A program made the position numbers and the translations under genes. The notes below the pieces were generated by a model that saw only the letters and a list, made by a program, of their open reading frames with translations, was not told the DNA's origin and ran no database searches. A DNA stretch of 52,654 bases from an uncultured Bacteroidota bacterium (GTDB lineage: Bacteria; Bacteroidota; Bacteroidia; Flavobacteriales; Flavobacteriaceae): assembly GCA_902515395.1 (NCBI GenBank), contig CABXUL010000009.1, forward strand, positions 1 through 52,654, given 5' to 3'. Of the stretch, positions 36,873 through 46,683 are shown piece by piece. Within the stretch, counting starts at the first letter, position 1; every line of letters begins with the position of its first letter.

Positions 36873-37841
36873 TCAGAAACCTAATTTTCGTCTGACCCTA
36901 AGCAGAACTTCATCGGCAATTTTACTAGCTTTATTTGCTCCTTTTGCTAAAGCAACCTCTATTTCTTCAGGGTGTTCGTAGTAATAATTGAATTTTTCTC
37001 TTTCAACTTTAAATTTTTCTAAGATTAATTCAATCAAAGCTTGTTTAGTATCCCCATAGCCAATACCTCCATTTATGTATTTTTTGTGAAGTGCATCTAC
37101 TTGATTTTGATCGCCCAATACGCTGTATATTTTAAATAAATTACATTGTTCTGGATTTTTTGGTTCATAAATTGATTTACTATCTGTAATAATGCTCATT
37201 ACCTGACTGCGCAGTTTTTTTTCAGGAAGAAAAATATTTATGGTGTTATTCTTGGACTTGCTCATTTTATTTCCATCAGTGCCAATTACGTATTGAGTAT
37301 TTTCATGAATCTTAGCTTTTGGCAAAACAAATGTTTGTCCCAATTGATTGTTAAAGCGTGACGCAACATCTCTAGTTATCTCTATATGTTGTAATTGATC
37401 TTTACCAACGGGGATCAATTCCGCATCGAATATCAAAATATCCGAAGCCATAAGCATAGGATATGAAAATAGACCAGCATTTACATCTCCTAATTGGTCT
37501 GATTTATCCTTAAAAGAATGAGCTAGCGTAAGTCTTTGGTAAGGGAAAAAACAACTAAGAAACCAAGCCAACTCAGTTACCTGACTTACAGCACTTTGAC
37601 GGAAGAATATTGTTTTCTCAGGGTCTAGTCCGCAAGCAAGCCAAGTTGCAGCTGTAGCAAATGTATTCTCTGATAACTCGGAGCCATTTTTGACTTGAGT
37701 TATCGAGTGCAAGTCAGCAATAAAAAAAAACGATTCATTTGTTTGATCTTTAGACATTTTTATTGCAGGCAATATTGCACCCAGTAGATTTCCTAAGTGT
37801 GGAATTCCGGTAGACTGAACACCCGTCAATATTCTTGCCAT
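36873..37841 (-). CDS. trpS: Tryptophanyl-tRNA synthetase
   Basis: Class I synthetase that charges tRNA-Trp. The 322-residue product has the HIGH-type PHLGNLLGA (H15-L-G-N18) near the start, GKDQLQHIE for tryptophan/ATP binding, and KMSKS at 192-196. Length is typical. It stands alone behind its own promoter-like element. Confidence 0.96.
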   Translation of the reverse strand: MARILTGVQSTGIPHLGNLLGAILPAIKMSKDQTNESFFFIADLHSITQVKNGSELSENTFATAATWLACGLDPEKTIFFRQSAVSQVTELAWFLSCFFPYQRLTLAHSFKDKSDQLGDVNAGLFSYPMLMASDILIFDAELIPVGKDQLQHIEITRDVASRFNNQLGQTFVLPKAKIHENTQYVIGTDGNKMSKSKNNTINIFLPEKKLRSQVMSIITDSKSIYEPKNPEQCNLFKIYSVLGDQNQVDALHKKYINGGIGYGDTKQALIELILEKFKVEREKFNYYYEHPEEIEVALAKGANKASKIADEVLLRVRRKLGF

Positions 37842-37860
37842 TTTTGAGATTGATTACTTA

Positions 37861-37891
37861 CAAAGATATTTTTTTTAGCGGTTCGTACAAA
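37861..37891 (-). promoter_or_regulatory. Promoter of trpS
   Basis: On the minus strand TTTG (37888-37891) and TATCTTTG (37861-37868) are 19 bases apart, matching the Bacteroidota consensus. The ATG follows 19 bases after the -7 element. Confidence 0.55.
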
Positions 37892-37928
37892 GTTTGCAGG
37901 ATTTGGATTCTTTATCCATTCATAGAAA

Positions 37929-38726
37929 ATGTATTTTTATAATATGGCAAGGGTTTTGATCATTTTCTGGAGAATTTGGTTTTATTTTTTAGCAGGTATT
38001 CCTGTAATTATAATGTTTCCTTTTCTGACACTATTTCTAATATTTCCAAACGGATATCGTCCTTTTTTTTGGACAGCGCGACATATTTGGTCCCGCATTG
38101 TCTTATTAGGGATGGGTTTTAGGGTTAAGGTCAATAATATGTCAGAACTTGACAATAAACAGAGTTATGTGTTCGTAGCAAATCATTCAAGTTATATTGA
38201 TGTTATGCTAATGTTTATGATAGCTAATCGACCTTTTGTTTTTGTAGGAAAAAAAGAATTAGTTAAAATTCCATTTTTTGGATACTTGTACAAGCGAGCG
38301 GCTATAATGGTTGACAGAAGTAGTTCTAAAAGTCGTTTTGGAGTTTATAGTCGTGCGAGAAAAGTTTTGGAAAAAGGCTATAGTGTTTGTATTTTTCCTG
38401 AAAAAGAATATAAAGATGAAACTATATTGCTTAATACTTTTAAGCAAGGGGCATTTAAGCTAGCTATAGAGCATCAGCTAGATATTTGCCCAATTGTTTT
38501 TTTGGATTGTAAAAGGAAATTTCCATGGTATACCTCACATGGCTATCCTGGAAAATTGAGAGTTGATATTTACCCTACGATTAGCGCCAAGGGACTAACT
38601 GAAAAAGATATCTCAATACTTCAACAAAAAACTTTTGAGCTTATTTTCAGAGCACTTGATGAGGACCCTGAGCAAAAGGCAGTTGAGGCAATACGAGTTT
38701 GGAAACAAATCAAAAATATTGATTAA
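37929..38726 (+). CDS. plsC: 1-acyl-sn-glycerol-3-phosphate acyltransferase
   Basis: PlsC transfers an acyl chain to lysophosphatidic acid to make phosphatidic acid. The 265-residue membrane-associated protein has N-terminal hydrophobic helices, the catalytic HX4D as NHSSYID, VGKKELVKIPFFGYL, and FPEKEYKDE in place of FPEGTRS. A second in-frame ATG at 37944 could be the start instead. Its stop codon overlaps the convergent pabC stop by 4 bases. Confidence 0.87.
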   Translation: MYFYNMARVLIIFWRIWFYFLAGIPVIIMFPFLTLFLIFPNGYRPFFWTARHIWSRIVLLGMGFRVKVNNMSELDNKQSYVFVANHSSYIDVMLMFMIANRPFVFVGKKELVKIPFFGYLYKRAAIMVDRSSSKSRFGVYSRARKVLEKGYSVCIFPEKEYKDETILLNTFKQGAFKLAIEHQLDICPIVFLDCKRKFPWYTSHGYPGKLRVDIYPTISAKGLTEKDISILQQKTFELIFRALDEDPEQKAVEAIRVWKQIKNID

Positions 38727-39319
38727 TGAATAATTCTATCCATTGGGATTAATTCTTGATCGATGTCTCTCATAGCGTTGATTAGTTTTAATCCTTTGAA
38801 TGCTTTGAGCTCTTGAATCCCTAGAGTAGCCATTTTAATTTTTCCATTAGCTAATAGCCTGGCTCTACAGGTCCCTTTTAAAAGTGGGTATTTTGGAGTA
38901 ATCCATTCTCTTCCGTCAAAAAAAATCAAATTGGCATAAGAACTGTCTGTGATCTGGCCATCCCTAACTATAATAATATCATCACAAGCTCCTCTCTGCT
39001 CAAAAAGGGAATTTAATTTCTCTCTCTCTATTAATTTTAAGGGGTACTTTAAACTTGAGACGTGAACCAACTTTATGGTATTAATTTTTCGAAGTTTATA
39101 AATTTCAAATTGAATCTCTCGTCCAGTTTCTCCATAAAGGACTCTTAGCTTAACATTTCCTTTTTTAAATTCTTTTGGGATATTTACCTCATCTAGTAAA
39201 TTAAAGTAAGCCGATTTGCCAAAATATTTAAAATAAGCCTTACGGAAACGCTTTTCGTGCCATTTGGAATTCAGGATTTTACTATTTTGGATGCAAAGAG
39301 ATTCAAACAACGGGTACAT
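38723..39319 (-). CDS. pabC: Aminodeoxychorismate lyase-like (class IV aminotransferase)
   Basis: A 198-residue fold type IV PLP enzyme. Placed directly after pabB with a 17-base overlap, it is best read as 4-amino-4-deoxychorismate lyase, which releases pyruvate to give p-aminobenzoate. SSLKYPLKLIERE probably includes the PLP lysine, and DDIIIVRDGQITDSSYANL is the family core. It is shorter than E. coli PabC (about 270), as is common in this phylum. The fold alone cannot exclude another class IV transaminase. Confidence 0.8.
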   Translation of the reverse strand: MYPLFESLCIQNSKILNSKWHEKRFRKAYFKYFGKSAYFNLLDEVNIPKEFKKGNVKLRVLYGETGREIQFEIYKLRKINTIKLVHVSSLKYPLKLIEREKLNSLFEQRGACDDIIIVRDGQITDSSYANLIFFDGREWITPKYPLLKGTCRARLLANGKIKMATLGIQELKAFKGLKLINAMRDIDQELIPMDRIIH

Positions 39320-40274
39320 ATATTTTTTCGATTAACTCATTATACTCTGATTCTAAATCACTTAGAGAAGTTATACCTCCGCCACTGCGATAGCGGATTT
39401 CATCTTGATGTTTTTCTAGGTATCGGATATTTACCGCGCTGTCAAGATTTTCTCCATCAAAAAATCCAAAAATACCAGTGTAGTAACCCCGCTTTTCTTG
39501 TTCTACTTCTCGAATAATACTTACGGTTTTTTCTTTAGGAGCACCACATATGGATCCAGCGGGGAGCATATTTAAAAGTATTTCAGGCAGTTGTTTTTTC
39601 CATTCCTTGAAGAGCTTTCCCCTGATTTCTGAACTTGTATGGAAAATTTCATTTTTTTGGGTTTTAATTCTATCCATGTATCTAAAACGTGTTACTTTAA
39701 CTTCTTTTGCAACTTTAGATAAATCGTTTCGGATTAAATCTACTATGGTATTATGTTCGTTGATTTCTTTAGTATTGTTAGTAAGAGTTTTTTGCGCATC
39801 ATACAAACTTCCATTAATAGTCCCTTTCATAGGATATGAATATATATATCCGTTCATTATTTTAATAAAGCACTCAGGGGAGTAAACAACAAATTGGTCT
39901 TTGTAATGCAGCTTGTAAGGAGCTTTTGCTATATGAAATACTTGCTCGAGGCTTAAGGGAGTTTTAATTTTGGAAGGAAAAGTCAGATTTAGTAAAAAAG
40001 TATTACCCTGGTATATCTCCTTAACTACCTTTTTATAAGCTTTACGATAAAGAGACCTAGGAACTGGATCAATTGATAGTGTCATAGGTTTATGATCCAG
40101 AAATTTGGGCTTAAAATTTTTAAATTTTTTAATTTGAAAATAAAACCCTAGCTCTTCAGCTTTATCAATAGGGCAGACTATTGGAACCTCTTGTTCAAAA
40201 TCTATTAGAAAAAAAAAGGGTTTTTGCTTTTCGGCCAAGGCCGACATTTCTGCTTTAAAACGATTTATTTCCAA
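39303..40274 (-). CDS. pabB: Aminodeoxychorismate synthase component I
   Basis: A 323-residue chorismate-binding enzyme that aminates chorismate for p-aminobenzoate. GNTFLLNLTFPS, SPECFIKI, YSYPMKGTI, IVDLIRNDLSKV and the C-terminal YYTGIFGFFDG and VNIRYLE are characteristic. It is shorter than E. coli PabB because the N-terminal extension is reduced. The likely start is TTG at 40274, with an ATG at 40247 as alternative. It lies 25 bases after recA on the same strand and overlaps pabC by 17 bases. The glutaminase subunit is not here. Confidence 0.88.
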   Translation of the reverse strand: MEINRFKAEMSALAEKQKPFFFLIDFEQEVPIVCPIDKAEELGFYFQIKKFKNFKPKFLDHKPMTLSIDPVPRSLYRKAYKKVVKEIYQGNTFLLNLTFPSKIKTPLSLEQVFHIAKAPYKLHYKDQFVVYSPECFIKIMNGYIYSYPMKGTINGSLYDAQKTLTNNTKEINEHNTIVDLIRNDLSKVAKEVKVTRFRYMDRIKTQKNEIFHTSSEIRGKLFKEWKKQLPEILLNMLPAGSICGAPKEKTVSIIREVEQEKRGYYTGIFGFFDGENLDSAVNIRYLEKHQDEIRYRSGGGITSLSDLESEYNELIEKIYVPVV

Positions 40275-40299
40275 GGAATAATTTCAAAAAATTAAAAGA

Positions 40300-41304
40300 T
40301 TATTCTACTGATTTAACTGTATCCATAATTTTTGTTTCCAGTTCTTCCATCAACTCTGGATTGTCCTCAAAAAGAGTTTTAACTGCATCGCGGCCTTGCC
40401 CCAATTTGGTCTCACCGTAACTAAACCAAGAGCCACTTTTTTTAATAATTTCGTAGTTAACACCGAGGTCAATTATCTCACCTACTTTGGAAATTCCTTC
40501 TCCGTACATGATATCAAATTCAGTAGTCCGAAAAGGTGGCGCTACTTTATTTTTGACTACCTTAACTCGAGTTTTATTCCCAAGGACTTCAGCATCCCCA
40601 CTTTTGATTTGAGTAGATCGGCGAATATCTAAACGAACTGAGGAGTAAAATTTAAGGGCATTTCCACCAGTAGTTGTCTCAGGATTCCCAAACATTACTC
40701 CGATTTTTTCTCTTAACTGATTAATAAAAAAGACGGTGCAATTGGTTTTACTTATTGAAGCAGTTAGTTTTCTTAGGGCTTGAGACATTAGTCGCGCATG
40801 AAGCCCCATTTTTGAGTCCCCCATTTCTCCTTCGATCTCACTTTTGGGAGTTAGAGCAGCTACAGAATCGACTACTACCATGTCAATAGCACCCGATCGG
40901 ATTAGATTATCTGCAATTTCGAGAGCTTGTTCCCCGTGGTCAGGTTGAGAGATAATCAATTCACTCAGATTTACCCCTAGTTTTTCAGCATAAAAGCGAT
41001 CGAATGCGTGTTCCGCATCTATGAAGGCAGCTATCCCCCCCTTTTTTTGGCATTCTGCAATGGCATGAAGTGTTAAAGTAGTTTTACCTGAAGACTCTGG
41101 CCCGTATATTTCGATTACTCTACCACGAGGATAACCTCCTACACCAAGGGCAAGATCTAAACCAATAGAACCTGAGGAAATAGCTTCTATTTCTTCGACT
41201 GCCTCGTCTCCCAATTTCATTACTGCACCCCTGCCGTAGGTTTTGTCCAATTTATCAAGGGTTAATTGTAGTGCTTTCTTTTTTGCTTCATTTGCTTCAG
41301 ACAT
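40300..41304 (-). CDS. recA: Recombinase RecA
   Basis: RecA forms ATP-dependent filaments on single-stranded DNA for homologous recombination and SOS induction. The 334-residue product has Walker A GPESSGKT at residues 68-75, [10 protein letters not shown] (Walker B), the conserved [19 protein letters not shown] loop 2 region and the C-terminal acidic tail. Length is near standard. pabB follows 25 bases later. A promoter-like pair lies upstream; I cannot define a LexA site. Confidence 0.97.
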   Translation of the reverse strand: MSEANEAKKKALQLTLDKLDKTYGRGAVMKLGDEAVEEIEAISSGSIGLDLALGVGGYPRGRVIEIYGPESSGKTTLTLHAIAECQKKGGIAAFIDAEHAFDRFYAEKLGVNLSELIISQPDHGEQALEIADNLIRSGAIDMVVVDSVAALTPKSEIEGEMGDSKMGLHARLMSQALRKLTASISKTNCTVFFINQLREKIGVMFGNPETTTGGNALKFYSSVRLDIRRSTQIKSGDAEVLGNKTRVKVVKNKVAPPFRTTEFDIMYGEGISKVGEIIDLGVNYEIIKKSGSWFSYGETKLGQGRDAVKTLFEDNPELMEELETKIMDTVKSVE

Positions 41305-41321
41305 GATACTCTGTTTTTAAG

Positions 41322-41349
41322 CGAATTTACTATTTCTAATTATTGTCAA
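41322..41349 (-). promoter_or_regulatory. Promoter of recA
   Basis: On the minus strand TTG (41347-41349) and TAAATTCG (41322-41329, one base off TAnnTTTG) are separated by 17 bases, 17 bases before the recA ATG. Confidence 0.45.
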
Positions 41350-41546
41350 CAATAGAGTTTGAAAAGGATTATTAACAATATTATATCAACTAATAGACAT
41401 TAAGGGTTTCTTTTTATTTTGAACCACATTTACTTTTGGAATTTAAAATATTTATTTCCTTGGTATACCTGAATTTAAAATAAATGGAATATTTCAGATA
41501 AGATTTACCATAGTACATATAAGGTCTTTTATCAATATTAATTTTA

Positions 41547-41554
41547 TAAATTTG
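41547..41554 (+). promoter_or_regulatory. -7 element upstream of trhO
   Basis: TAAATTTG matches TAnnTTTG and lies 25 bases before the TTG start at 41580. The rest of the 275-base gap between recA and trhO holds no gene I can support; it is AT-rich and has a 12-base direct repeat (41439-41450 and 41471-41482). Confidence 0.35.
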
Positions 41555-41579
41555 TTATCAATAATAAAAGGTTTAAAGC

Positions 41580-42611
41580 TTGGAACTTTATAATAAAATT
41601 AGCGCTGAGGAACGAAGACTTTTAATCGAAGCTGAAAATACCGGACGCGTAACACTATCTTTCTATAAGTACAGTAAAATCCTTAATCCAAAGCTTTTTA
41701 GAGATTACTTATTTTTACACTGGAACTCAATGGGTATTCTGGGTAGAATTTATATAGCCCACGAAGGGATAAACGCTCAGCTTTCTTTACCTGCTTTTAA
41801 ATTAAAAAAGTTTAGAACTTTTCTAGATGAAATTAGCTTTTTAAAAGGGGTCCGATTAAATATTGCGGTAGAACAAAATGATGAATCTTTTTTAAAACTC
41901 ACTATTAAAATTAAAGATAAAATAGTAGCAGACGGACTAGACGACTCTTCCTTTGACGTTACTCAAAAAGGGACTCATGTAAATGCTAAACGGTTTAATG
42001 AATTGTTAGCAGAAGAGGGTACACTTTGTCTAGATATGAGAAATCATTATGAGAGTGAAATTGGACATTTTAAGGGTGCCTTAACTCCAGACGTAGACAC
42101 CTTTCGTGAATCATTACCGTATATTGATCAAATTCTTGCTGAACAAAAGAAAGATAAAAAGCTTTTGATGTATTGCACTGGAGGGATTCGATGTGAAAAA
42201 GCAAGCGCTTATTTCAAACATAAGGGGTTTAAGAATGTTTTCCAATTGGAAGGAGGTATAATCGAATACGCTAAACAAGTAAAAGCTGAAAAAATAAAAA
42301 ATCAATTTATTGGGAAAAATTTTGTCTTTGATGAACGCCGTGGGGAAAGTATAAGTAATTGTATAATTGCAAAGTGCCATCAATGTGGCTCTCCCTGTGA
42401 TACCCATGTAAATTGTTCAAATGAAGCTTGTCATTTATTATTTATTCAATGTGAGAGCTGTCAGGATAAAAGACAAGCTTGTTGTTCGAGTGAGTGCCAA
42501 GACATTTTTAATTTGCCATTGGAGAATCAAAAACAATTGCGAAAAGGGAAACATAATAGTAACAAGATTTTTAGAAAAGGGCGTTCGGAAGTTTTAAAAT
42601 TTAAGCATTAA
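41580..42611 (+). CDS. trhO: tRNA uridine-34 hydroxylase TrhO (rhodanese-like)
   Basis: TrhO (YceA) installs 5-hydroxyuridine at tRNA position 34 in an oxygen-dependent reaction. The 343-residue protein has the N-terminal RRDS-like domain (VTLSFYKYSKI, IAHEGINAQLS), a rhodanese domain (CTGGIRCEK with catalytic C199) and a Cys-rich C-terminus (CHQCGSPCD, CESCQ, ACCSSEC) likely to bind zinc. The start is TTG at 41580, which fits the conserved N-terminus LYNKISAEERR. It follows the long gap after recA. Confidence 0.88.
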   Translation: MELYNKISAEERRLLIEAENTGRVTLSFYKYSKILNPKLFRDYLFLHWNSMGILGRIYIAHEGINAQLSLPAFKLKKFRTFLDEISFLKGVRLNIAVEQNDESFLKLTIKIKDKIVADGLDDSSFDVTQKGTHVNAKRFNELLAEEGTLCLDMRNHYESEIGHFKGALTPDVDTFRESLPYIDQILAEQKKDKKLLMYCTGGIRCEKASAYFKHKGFKNVFQLEGGIIEYAKQVKAEKIKNQFIGKNFVFDERRGESISNCIIAKCHQCGSPCDTHVNCSNEACHLLFIQCESCQDKRQACCSSECQDIFNLPLENQKQLRKGKHNSNKIFRKGRSEVLKFKH

Positions 42612-42670
42612 ATTTTCTTTTTTATGTTTAGCCTGAAATTGTCTTATCTTTTAAATATTAAATCTAGCAA

Positions 42671-43837
42671 ATGAGTTGCGCTTCATGTTCCAGTAAAGGG
42701 TCAGGAACTCCACGAGGATGCAATAATAATGGCACTTGTGGAACAGATAGCTGTAATAAACTAACTGTTTTTGATTGGTTAGGGAATATGCAAACACCTA
42801 AAGATTCTAGCATTTTTAAAATTGTAGAGGTTCGTTTTAAAAATAGCCGGAAAAGTTTTCATAGTCTACCTGAGCAAGTTAAATTAGTTGTTGGAGATCC
42901 TGTAATTATTGAGGTAGAAAATGGTTATGATCTAGGTTTAGTTACACTTACTGGGGATTTAGTTCGTTTTCAAATGAAAAAGAAAAAAATAGCTATTGAG
43001 AGTGAAATGGTGACTAAAATTCTACGAAAAGCTAACCAAGAGGAAATTGATAAATGGCATTTTTTAAGAGACAAAGAACCACAAATTCAAAAGCGAGCAA
43101 GAGAGTTAGCTATCTCCTTAGGATTAGAGATGAAAATCTCTGACGTTGAATATCAAGCCGATGGTAAAAAGGCTACTTTTTTTTATACAGCTGATACTAG
43201 AGTTGATTTTAGACAGTTAATAAAAGATATGGCTAAAGCCTTTTCAATTAGAGTTGAAATGCGACAAATAGGACTACGAGAGGAGGCTTCTCGTCTTGGA
43301 GGAATTGGGTCATGTGGAAGAGAACTTTGCTGCTCCACTTGGCTTACGGATTATCGTTCAGTCTCTACTTCTGCTGCCCGATATCAACAGTTGTCACTTA
43401 ACCCTCTTAAACTCGCTGGTCAATGCGGTAAGCTAAAGTGCTGTTTAAATTATGAATTGGACGCTTATCGATCAGCATTAAAAAATTTTCCAAAACCTAA
43501 TATAAATCTCAAAACTGAAAAAGGGAATGGAGTTTTTCAAAAAATGGATATTTTTAAAGAACATTTATGGTATTCTTATACTAACGAATGGATGAATTGG
43601 CATTGTTTGTCTTTAGAAGCTGTTTTGGAAATAATACAAAAGAATAAGAATAACGAAAAAGTTTCTAGTTTAGAACAATATATTGATAACTCGACAACTT
43701 CTTTAAATAACGAGTTAGAGGTGAACTTTGAAAACGTTGTAGGTCAGGAAAGTCTGAATCGCTTTGATCAAAACCAAAGAAACAAAAATAAAAGACGAAA
43801 AAAACGTAATCGAAATAAGCCAAAGAAAAATGCTTAG
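42671..43837 (+). CDS. ricT: PSP1-domain protein RicT (YaaT-like)
   Basis: A 388-residue PSP1 protein. In Bacillus RicT joins RicA and RicF in an iron-sulfur complex that stimulates RNase Y processing; RNase Y-type roles in this phylum are inferred. Visible features are an N-terminal Cys-rich head (CASCSSKG, CNNNGTCGTDSC), the PSP1 core (RVEMRQIGLREEASRLGGIG) and paired Cys motifs GSCGRELCC and CGKLKCCLNYE that may hold the cluster. The Lys/Arg/Asn-rich tail overlaps gldH by 8 bases, which suggests coupling. Confidence 0.87.
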   Translation: MSCASCSSKGSGTPRGCNNNGTCGTDSCNKLTVFDWLGNMQTPKDSSIFKIVEVRFKNSRKSFHSLPEQVKLVVGDPVIIEVENGYDLGLVTLTGDLVRFQMKKKKIAIESEMVTKILRKANQEEIDKWHFLRDKEPQIQKRARELAISLGLEMKISDVEYQADGKKATFFYTADTRVDFRQLIKDMAKAFSIRVEMRQIGLREEASRLGGIGSCGRELCCSTWLTDYRSVSTSAARYQQLSLNPLKLAGQCGKLKCCLNYELDAYRSALKNFPKPNINLKTEKGNGVFQKMDIFKEHLWYSYTNEWMNWHCLSLEAVLEIIQKNKNNEKVSSLEQYIDNSTTSLNNELEVNFENVVGQESLNRFDQNQRNKNKRRKKRNRNKPKKNA

Positions 43838-44312
43838 AACCTTTATTCTATTGATTATTTTATTTGAAAGTATTAGTTCTTGTGAAGATTCTAAATTGCT
43901 TATGGAATATAAAAATTTCACTGACAAATGGCCTGCTAAAGAGAAAGCAGTTTTTAAGATAAAGCCCTTTTCAAAACAAGAAGTAAACTTAATTATCTAT
44001 ATTAGAAATGATTATCGTTACCCTTTTTCAAACCTCTTTCTTATAGCAAGTCTCAGGGAAGGTAATAAACTATTGATTAAGGATACCTTGGAATATGAAA
44101 TGGCTGATGCAGAAGGAAATTGGCTAGGATCCGGTTTTTTGGAGCTAAAAGAGAGCAAGCTTTGGTGGAAAGAAAACTTTGAGATACCAGATAAAAAAAA
44201 TCTAACAGCTGAAATTGAACATGCTGTCCGATTTAATGGAGCTGAAGATGGAATTGATGGTTTGGAAGGAATTGTAGGAGTTGGACTTGCACTTGAGGCT
44301 ATTTCAAATTAA
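43830..44312 (+). CDS. gldH: Gliding motility lipoprotein GldH
   Basis: A 160-residue lipoprotein of the gliding/type IX secretion set. The start at 43830 places a hydrophobic signal before lipobox ISSC (Cys 18); upstream codons belong to the ricT tail. The body has YIRNDYRYPFSNLFL, typical of GldH, and a C-terminal EGIVGVGLALE. It overlaps ricT by 8 bases and its stop directly abuts the PBP1A start, so the three are likely one unit. The exact role of GldH is unknown in the literature I recall; mutants lose gliding. Confidence 0.88.
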   Translation: MLRTFILLIILFESISSCEDSKLLMEYKNFTDKWPAKEKAVFKIKPFSKQEVNLIIYIRNDYRYPFSNLFLIASLREGNKLLIKDTLEYEMADAEGNWLGSGFLELKESKLWWKENFEIPDKKNLTAEIEHAVRFNGAEDGIDGLEGIVGVGLALEAISN

Positions 44313-46643
44313 ATGAGAAAATCAAAAAAAAGAAAATCAAAAATTAGAAATTATCGAAAACAGATAGTTGCCTTTTGGATGATTTTTTTTACTGGCCTTT
44401 TTTCTGCAGTTGGAATTTTTTTGGCTGCCGCATATGGTTTAATGGGCCCAATGCCACCTTTGGAGCAACTGGAAAACCCTAAAACTAATTTAGCAACACA
44501 GATCTTATCATCAGATGGGGAAGTATTAGGAAAGTTTTATTTTAATGATAATCGTACTCCAATAACATATAAGGAGCTTCCTCAAAATATTATAGATGCA
44601 CTTATTGCCACTGAAGATGAGCGCTATCGTGACCATGCAGGAATTGACTGGCGCGGTACTTTAAGGGCGATATATTATTTGGGCAGAAAAGGAGGCGCAA
44701 GTACTATCACTCAGCAATTAGCAAGGCAATTGTTTGTAGGAGTGCGTTCTCGAAATAAGAAAGAAGCAGTTGTTCAAAAAATAAAGGAATGGGTATTATC
44801 GGTCCAATTGGAACAACGTTACACCAAGAATGAAATAATTGCAATGTATCTTAACATATACGATTTTGGCTATAATGCTGACGGGGTACGATCAGCAGCA
44901 AAGATTTTTTTTGACACCTCTCCCGATGCTTTGCTGCTGGAACAGTCTGCAACACTCGTAGGAATGTTAAAAAACTCTTCATTGTATAATCCACTTAGAC
45001 GTCCTAAAATCGTTAGAGAAAGGCGGAATGTTGTATTTCAGCAAATGTACCGTAATAAGATGATCTCAAAGGATGAAAAAGATTCTCTTAGCAATATTCC
45101 CTTGAAAATCGAATATACACCAGAGTCGCATCGCGAGGGACTTGCAACTTACTTCAGAGCTTATCTTCAGGAGTTTATGAAAAAATGGATTAAAGAAAAC
45201 CCTAAATCAAATGGAGATTTTTTTAATATTTATCGAGATGGTTTAAAAATATATACCACAATTGATTCTCGTATACAATCCATTGCAGAGGAGTCAGTTT
45301 CAGAACATATGAAAAACCTTCAAAAAGAGTTTTTTCTACAAAATACTCCTGAAGCTAACCCAACAGCTCCATTTCTAGATTTAAGACTTGGGGAAATAGA
45401 TACCCTTTTAGAAAAGTCCGCCTACAGGAGTGAGCGGTGGAGAAAGGGAAAAAGTGCAGGGATGGAAAAAGATGAATTACTTGCAACTTTTTTTAAACCA
45501 TCGCCAATGCAAGTTTTTAGTTGGAAAGGTGAGATTGATACGATCATGACACCGATGGATTCTATTCGTTATTACAAACATTTCCTTAGGGCTGCAATGA
45601 TGGCAATGGAACCTCAAACGGGGCATGTCAAAGCCTGGGTAGGAGGATTTAACTACAAACATTTTCAATATGATCAGGTCAAACAGGGACGTAGGCAAAT
45701 TGGATCTACTTTTAAGCCCTTTTTATACGCAACTGCTATTGACCAATTAAAACTTTCTCCTTGTGACAAGTTGCCTGACGCCTTGTATTGTATAGATCAA
45801 ATGAAACACGGTAATATTGATCCATGGTGTCCAAAAAACTCAGGTGATCGATATGGTCGTACTCGGACATTAAAAAATGCTTTGGCGAATTCTGTAAACA
45901 CTATTAGTGCCAGAATAATGGATATGGTTGGGCCACGTCCAGTTGTGGATTTGGTCAAGAAAACTGGGATAACTTCTTTTATTCCAAATGTCCCTTCTAT
46001 TGCCTTAGGGACCCCAGACATAAGTTTATTTGAATTAGTTGGGGCATACGGCACGTTTGCAAATCAAGGGATTTTTATTAAACCAATTATTATCACCAGG
46101 ATAGAGGATAAAAATGGGATGGCATTATTTGAAGTTGTTCCTGAAACCCGAGATGTAATAAGTGAGGAAGCTGCATATGTAACTATTAACTTAATGGAGG
46201 GGGTTACAAAACATGGCTCTGGCGCACGATTACGTCATGCAGGGCTTGAAAAAACAAATTATATTTACGAAAACACCGTAACGGGGTACCCCTATATTTT
46301 TGAAAACCCTATTGCTGGTAAAACAGGCACTACTCAAAATCAAAGTGATGGGTGGTTTATGGGAATTGTTCCCAATTTGGTGACGGGTGTATGGGTTGGC
46401 GGAGAAGACCGTTCCGTTCATTTTGAGGAAATTGGGTTTGGACAGGGCGCGACTATGGCATTACCAATATGGGCACTTTTTATGAAAGGAGCCTATGAAA
46501 ATCCTGATTTGGCAATCTCTCAGGAGGAATTTCCCATACCTGAGGTCGTATCAATTCCATTGGAGTGTGAGGAATATGAATTTGATAATAACCCTACTTC
46601 CCCACCCAACCCAAAAGCAGATTTAGACCAATTAGGTTTTTAA
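44313..46643 (+). CDS. Penicillin-binding protein 1A (bifunctional)
   Basis: A 776-residue class A PBP that makes glycan strands and cross-links them. A cytoplasmic basic head is followed by one membrane helix (about residues 20-42), the GT51 domain (ATEDERYRDHAGIDW with the catalytic Glu, STITQQLARQL) and a transpeptidase domain with S465-T-F-K468, S527-V-N529 and K670-T-G672. All three catalytic motifs are intact. The start follows gldH with no gap. A stem-loop followed by a T-run lies 6 bases after the stop. Confidence 0.95.
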   Translation: MRKSKKRKSKIRNYRKQIVAFWMIFFTGLFSAVGIFLAAAYGLMGPMPPLEQLENPKTNLATQILSSDGEVLGKFYFNDNRTPITYKELPQNIIDALIATEDERYRDHAGIDWRGTLRAIYYLGRKGGASTITQQLARQLFVGVRSRNKKEAVVQKIKEWVLSVQLEQRYTKNEIIAMYLNIYDFGYNADGVRSAAKIFFDTSPDALLLEQSATLVGMLKNSSLYNPLRRPKIVRERRNVVFQQMYRNKMISKDEKDSLSNIPLKIEYTPESHREGLATYFRAYLQEFMKKWIKENPKSNGDFFNIYRDGLKIYTTIDSRIQSIAEESVSEHMKNLQKEFFLQNTPEANPTAPFLDLRLGEIDTLLEKSAYRSERWRKGKSAGMEKDELLATFFKPSPMQVFSWKGEIDTIMTPMDSIRYYKHFLRAAMMAMEPQTGHVKAWVGGFNYKHFQYDQVKQGRRQIGSTFKPFLYATAIDQLKLSPCDKLPDALYCIDQMKHGNIDPWCPKNSGDRYGRTRTLKNALANSVNTISARIMDMVGPRPVVDLVKKTGITSFIPNVPSIALGTPDISLFELVGAYGTFANQGIFIKPIIITRIEDKNGMALFEVVPETRDVISEEAAYVTINLMEGVTKHGSGARLRHAGLEKTNYIYENTVTGYPYIFENPIAGKTGTTQNQSDGWFMGIVPNLVTGVWVGGEDRSVHFEEIGFGQGATMALPIWALFMKGAYENPDLAISQEEFPIPEVVSIPLECEEYEFDNNPTSPPNPKADLDQLGF

Positions 46644-46649
46644 TTTTAA

Positions 46650-46680
46650 GGAAAACTACTATTTTATGTTTTCCCTTTTT
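46650..46680 (+). terminator. Intrinsic terminator after the PBP1A gene
   Basis: GGAAAAC (46650-46656) pairs with GTTTTCC (46668-46674) around an 11-base loop and is followed by CTTTTT. It lies between convergent PBP1A and enoyl-CoA hydratase genes and could serve the plus strand; the minus-strand T-run is weaker. Confidence 0.55.
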
Positions 46681-46683
46681 CTG

